The translations under genes were made by a program, and so were the position numbers. A stretch of 64,000 bases of DNA, from contig BCJJ01000014.1 of the NCBI GenBank assembly GCA_039545355.1, positions 871,914-935,913 on the forward strand. The letters are read 5' to 3'. The DNA is from Trichosporon coremiiforme. Taxonomy: Eukaryota; Basidiomycota; Tremellomycetes; Trichosporonales; Trichosporonaceae. The notes below the pieces were generated by a model. The model worked only from the letters and a program-made list of their open reading frames with translations. It searched no databases and had not been told where the DNA came from. Positions 59,405-64,000 of this stretch are shown one piece after another (positions within the stretch are counted from its first letter, which is position 1; every line of letters begins with the position of its first letter).

Positions 59405-60546
59405 GGAGGTTGTTAACCGTCCAGACAGAGATTTCTGATGCAACGGTGTAGTTCAAAGTCCTATATACGCAGCCCCGAGGGCAATTTACGTAACATTAAA
59501 GCAGGGTCACCGTAGCGGGTGTCGTTGAGCACTCTGGCGATGAAGGTATAGACTCTCCACACACTGCCAGTTGCCAGCTGCGGGAAGGAGGAGGCGTGCA
59601 GCTAGTGCATGCCGAGCTTACAGACAAGCTGGCGACTGCATGGCCCCCGACCCGGGACGTCTGCTTCCCCTCAGGCTCTAATATTCCTCGCGCCTTTGGC
59701 CAGCTTTGACAACTCGTGCTAGCCTGCTCGCGCAAGAGTCCGGCAAATGTGCAGTGTGATTGAACTAGACACTGGAGCAAAGAGGGTGAACGGCGTCCGT
59801 AACGTCGCCGAATTGTGCATGCACTATGCTCATTTTGCACCGAGATTCTTGTGATCGCTCCTGCATGCGACAAAGCCTGTGAAGGGAGGGAGCAGCCCAA
59901 GCTCACTCAAGCTCAGCCCAAGCTCAAGGGTGTAGTGAAGGCCGTAGCTTGCCGATGCGCTAGCCCGGGTGCCTAGGTCAGTGCGGAGCACCTTGACGCG
60001 CTCGGCGCGACAGTGCCGCGTTCTGTCTACGCGAGGTCCATGCCGCCAACGCCATGTTGTACTCTGCTTCCAAGCGGTTCGGAGCCGTCGCTAGTTCATG
60101 CAGCTTTCGCGCTAACCAGACGATGCGTTGACCTTCTCGTAGGAAGACAAGAATATCGATCGCTTGACGGGGAGGTGGTGGTGTAGTTGTCGATCCAGGG
60201 AGGAAGACGTGTGCCGTGCCTGGCTCGAGATTTGTCCGCGCACATCCGCACATAGCGTCTGTTGTTGCCGCCGACCTCCAGCTGACGTTGCATCTCCTCA
60301 CACACTGGGTATCACAACACGCCGCAGCATATAACTGGTGACGGAAGACTCTGAAGGGACCCCTTCTCCAGCTTCCTTCATCATTCCGCCCCCGAGCCCG
60401 GCCGGTCCGTGTCTTCCCACCCCGCGCTCACGGCTGGACCCGACGCCCGATCCCGTCCCGCGACTCCGAGCATCCCTCCACCTCAGCGCCCGACCGTGTC
60501 CTCGAGCTCGAACCGTTTGGTCTTGCCAACCTTCTTCCAAGGCAAG
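59405..60546. other. Intergenic region upstream of a coiled-coil gene
   Basis: About 1.1 kb, no coding frame accepted. Short direct repeats of CAAGCTCA/CCAAGCTCA occur near 59896-59930. The last 200 bp are the promoter and 5' UTR of the next gene. Confidence 0.4.
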
Positions 60547-63500
60547 ATGGCGACCACCATCCCTCAACCGTCGCTCCCCCCGACACATCCCCTGTCGATC
60601 GAGATCCAGTCGTTGAAGCAGCAGATCAACCAGTACCGCCAGATCGCGCACCAAAGCTTCATCGAGATCCAGGGTGTCAGACTCGAGCTTGAACTCAAGA
60701 AGGATGAAGTCTCCGGTCTTGAGAGGAAGAACGATGCACTGAAGCAGGAGGTTGAGACACTCCGGTAAGTTGGTTCGGACAAACGCAGGTGCATACAGTA
60801 GACTGACTTCAGCACAACCCCGGAACCGCCTCAGGCTCCGCCTCCCGCGAACGCCCTCGCCGAGCTGTCTCTCGCTCACCGCCGCCTTTCCGCCAAGCTT
60901 GACTTTACGGAACAGCAGCTGCGATCAGTCACACTCGAGCTGGCTTCTTCAAAGCAGGAGCTCGGTCGAGTGCTAAAGGAGAAGGAGCATGAGAAGGCTC
61001 TTCTTAACGAGTTGAGGGTCGGAGAGGAGGACAGGGAAGAGGAGGTGGCTTGGGAGAGGGGTGAGAGGAAACGCATGGAGGAGCAGAAGAAGCTCTGGTG
61101 AGTCCGCGGCAAACAGCGACGAACTGACTCCCAGTGACCTTGCGATCGCCGAATACGGAGCCCTAGTCTCGAAGCTTGACCCCAGCGCCGTTCCCCCGCC
61201 TCTTCCCAGGCGACTCAGCGACAACATTCTCCAAAAGACTCCTTTCCTGACTGATACCGAGGACAAGGAGGAAGCTGCCAAGTCTACGGAGACGGCAAAG
61301 ACCGAGCCTAAGGAGAACGGCAAGCCTGAGGACGCTTCCAAGGAGGACGAGGCGGAGAAGGACGGCAAGAGCGACAAGAGCGCACCTGCGTCGCCGACCA
61401 AGTCGACTCACAGGCCATCTGCCTCGATCTCGTCCATCGCACAGTCCTCCGACGCCATCTCCAACCTCCTCATCGGCCAGCGCGGTGTCGCGCGCCTCTT
61501 CAAGGACTTTACGTCCGTCGTCTCCGGCAAGGATAAGGAAATTGCCCGTCTCCAGAACCGCGTCGACGAGCTCGAAGTTGCCCTCGGTGCTTTACGCGAG
61601 CAGCTGGAGGCTGAGACCACCGCGCTGGTTGACGCCCAGGCCGAGCGCGACCGCGTCCTCCGTGACGATGCGTCTGCCGCCAAGGTCGTCGAGCGGTACA
61701 TGACCTTTAGCCAGAAGGCCCATGAAACTGTCCACTCTCACCTTGGACACCTCCGATCACGCACTTCCGCCACTCAGGCCACTCTGAGGAACGAGGCTGC
61801 GGTACTCAGGCGCCGTATTGAGGCCGAGGTCGAGAGATCCAATCGCCTCCGCTCTGCCACTGAGGAGATGGCCGACGAGCTCGGTAAGGAGTCAGCCGGC
61901 CGTAGGCGCGAGGTGGCTATGCGCCTCCAACTAATCGCCGCCGAGGAGACTCGTGCTCGTCGCGCCGAGAGCTGGCTCGATCGTGTGCGTCGCTTCCGGT
62001 CCGAGGGAGCCGAGATCGACAGCAACCTACTCGCACCTCTTCTGGACGAGGCCGTTGCTATCCTCTCTCCTGCTGCTCCGGTAGAGCCGAAGGCGGGTGG
62101 CAAGTGGAGAGGCATGTTCGGTCGTCGCAAGAGCGTCTCCGCCTCTGCTCCTGCTGTCGCCACCCCTGATGAGGAGAGCCTCGCGCGCATTTTCCTCGCC
62201 GAGGAGCTCGTGCAGCATCTCGTCAGCGACCTCCAGATCGAGACGGAACGCCGAATGGAGCTCGAGAAGCAGAGGGTCGCTTGGCTCGCCCGTGAAGCGG
62301 AGGAAGGCGTACCTCCTGAAGCTGAAGATGACGGAGAAAAGGTGGACGATACTGGTATGCTTTTCTCTGTCGAGAACGAGGACGACAGCGAGGAGGAGTC
62401 TGCTTCCGAGGATGACACTGAACGCCCAGAGGAGAACGGTGACACGACTGAGAATGGTGACACGACTGAAGGCGTCAACTCTGAAGACAAGGAGGACAAT
62501 GAAGTCAAGGAGAACGGCCTGAAGAGTCCGAAGAAGGGCAAGAAGACGCGCAAGGCATCGAACGCTGCGGAGTTGAGTGCAGAAGACGGCAGCGTCAAGT
62601 TACCGGAGCTCAAGGTAACAACTACGATGGCAGAGCAGGAGCACCTGGATGAGCTGCAGGCCATCTTCGAGCCGCTCGAGCAGCGCTACATCCCCCTCCA
62701 GAAGTCACTGCATGACCAGTCCGTCGCCCTCCAACACCTCAAGACTTCCGTTCCCGAACTCGCTCCCAGGCGCCCCGGATTACGCGCCGTCAGCCTCAAC
62801 CTGAAGGGCCGCTCCGAGCATGACGACCTCATCTCGCTTCTCGACGGCTTATATGAGGTCATCGAGGATGCCCGCGTCGACACGGAGATCGCGATGGCGG
62901 ACGAGGACCGTGTCTTCCACGGCTTTGCTGCCCTTCTGGACGTCGGCGGCCGCGGTGTAGTGCAGGCCGCCTCGGTCCTGCGCGACGCCCGTTCCTACGC
63001 TACCTCGCGCTCAGGGGACGGCACTGCGTATGCACGCCTCTCTGCGCGCGTCAGCGACATTGAACACGACCTCATGACGATCAAGCGTGCGATGCACGAG
63101 CACGCGGGCGAGGTCGAGCCTGCGGAGGTGACGCCGCAGGTGAACGGCATGGCTGCGCTTGGACGCCGAAAGCCTTCGCTGTGGCAGTCCCTCCCTCTGA
63201 AGACCGTCACGGCGAGCCGGGGTCCCGTCCTCCTCTCCCCGTTATCTGCGCTTCGCAGCGGCAGCCCCGATTTGTCAGGCGACGACCTGATTCAGCGCCG
63301 CAGCGCCTCAAGTCCCATCGGTCTGCTCAGCAGTGTCGGCCGATCCCTCAGCTCCGGCGTCGGCGCCATGGGCAACGGCATCACGGGCGGCGGACGCAAG
63401 GTCTCTGACCTCGCCGCTGGGGCGCTGTACCTCCCCACACGCAGCCGGCGCGACACGGTCAACAGCCAGACCAGCGACGCCAAGGACGAGAAGAAGACCG

Positions 63501-63613
63501 AGGCAGCTGAGGAAGGCAAGCCTGCCGAGAATAGCGAGAAGCCGACAATATCGCCCAAGGACGAGAAGAAGGAAGAGCCAGAGCGCAAGGGAGAAGTCGA
63601 CGATGTGGAGTAG
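60547..63613 (+). CDS. Coiled-coil protein of unknown function, conserved-looking
   Basis: Exons 60547-60764, 60813-61097 and 61135-63613 give 993 aa. Residues about 15-75 and 90-170 are heptad-rich coiled coils. A charged disordered linker follows (Lys/Glu/Ser/Pro), then a long coiled coil from about 270 to 440 beginning GQRGVARLFKDFTSVVSGKD. Next come a KWRGMFGRRKS basic patch, another helical block, an acidic Glu/Asp-rich stretch (about 545-590) and a helical region EHLDELQAIFEPLEQRYIPL that looks globular. The tail is Ser/Gly-rich, then Lys/Glu-rich. The first in-frame ATG follows a non-ATG open region, so the start is fairly secure. The mix of helices and linkers suggests a structural or trafficking adaptor; no named family is recognised. 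Both introns use ACTGAC acceptors. Confidence 0.8.
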
Positions 63614-63899
63614 AGTGACGCCCTACTTGCCCTGTATATAATACCACGCACCCATAGACACCACAACATCATTACACTGTTTCCATCTGCATGTTTACCC
63701 TACCGTTGCCATCTGGGTCAGTCCCATCAGCTGCATCCTTCCTCTGCGGTTTCGCCCAGTCCAACTCCGGCCAGTCAGTCCAGTTCAGTACAGCAGACAC
63801 AACCCAAACCATGTCCCCCTCCAATCTGAAGGCCCGTCCAATGCTAAAGAGGTTGCATGCGATGCGGTCGAGAAGAAGTGTGTGTTTTTGCTACTAGAA

Positions 63900-64000
63900 T
63901 TACCAGAACGTCCTGCGCTTCTCGCGGAGTTCGCGGAAGATCTGCTTGCGGATACCCCAGGTGTTCTTCTGGAGCTCGCGCGCGGCGTCCTTCTTGGCAC
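63900..64000 (-). CDS. 3' end of a gene, basic C-terminus, cut by the window edge
   Basis: The last 32 codons read AKKDAARELQKNTWGIRKQI then FRELREKRRTFW and a TAA at 63902-63900. Codon use is C/G-ending as in the surrounding real genes, and the overlapping 71-codon frame is its shadow. The Lys/Arg-rich helical ending resembles ribosome-associated or nucleolar proteins, but the family cannot be named from this fragment. It is convergent with the coiled-coil gene, 286 bp between stops. Confidence 0.6.
   Translation of the reverse strand, partial: AKKDAARELQKNTWGIRKQIFRELREKRRTFW

Overview
This is a eukaryotic, very probably basidiomycete fungal, chromosome segment. It is GC-rich, with compact genes split by many introns of about 35-125 nt and ascomycete/basidiomycete-type housekeeping proteins. 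Codon use and gene content suggest a Tremellomycete yeast (Trichosporonales-like), but that placement is inference. I rebuilt exon structures by hand, joining reading frames through GT...AG introns and checking that phase was kept from ATG to stop.

Layout. 1-626 is the 5' part of a secreted Ser/Ala/Thr-rich protein (minus). 0.6-8.4 kb has no gene I can support. 8.5-16.7 kb holds an amino-acid permease, GWT1 (GPI-anchor inositol acylation), TEX1 (THO mRNA export) and a secreted DUF1996 protein with an apparent 1-nt frameshift. 16.7-19.3 kb is empty. 19.3-35.5 kb holds a 1,592-aa coiled-coil protein, OMA1 (mitochondrial M48 protease), a NAPE-PLD/Fmp30-type metallo-beta-lactamase hydrolase, a C2-domain protein and a secreted Ish1/Msc1-repeat protein. 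37.0-39.3 kb is dihydrolipoamide dehydrogenase. 40.4-41.8 kb holds a broken or poorly resolved gene. 42.7-56.7 kb is dense: MED17, NAA30 (NatC), POP3 (RNase P/MRP), ribosomal protein uS8 (RPS22), proteasome beta-7 (PRE4), condensin YCS4/CAP-D2 and an MCT-like MFS transporter. 56.7-60.5 kb carries two intron-containing tRNA genes (Ala-AGC, Thr-CGT). 60.5-63.6 kb is a second coiled-coil protein, and 63.9-64.0 kb is the 3' end of another gene.

The genes are mostly unrelated housekeeping functions, with no cluster or pathway island. Several are divergent pairs over short shared promoters (GWT1/TEX1, OMA1/hydrolase, MED17/NAA30, POP3/RPS22, PRE4/YCS4).

The most striking system-level signal is in splicing. 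In nearly all of the 46 introns I reconstructed, a CTGAC/CTAAC branch motif sits only about 6-13 nt before the exon, leaving no room for a polypyrimidine tract between branch point and acceptor. Several genes also contain tiny coding exons (8, 9, 12 and 19 nt). No element looks like a mobile element or CRISPR array.
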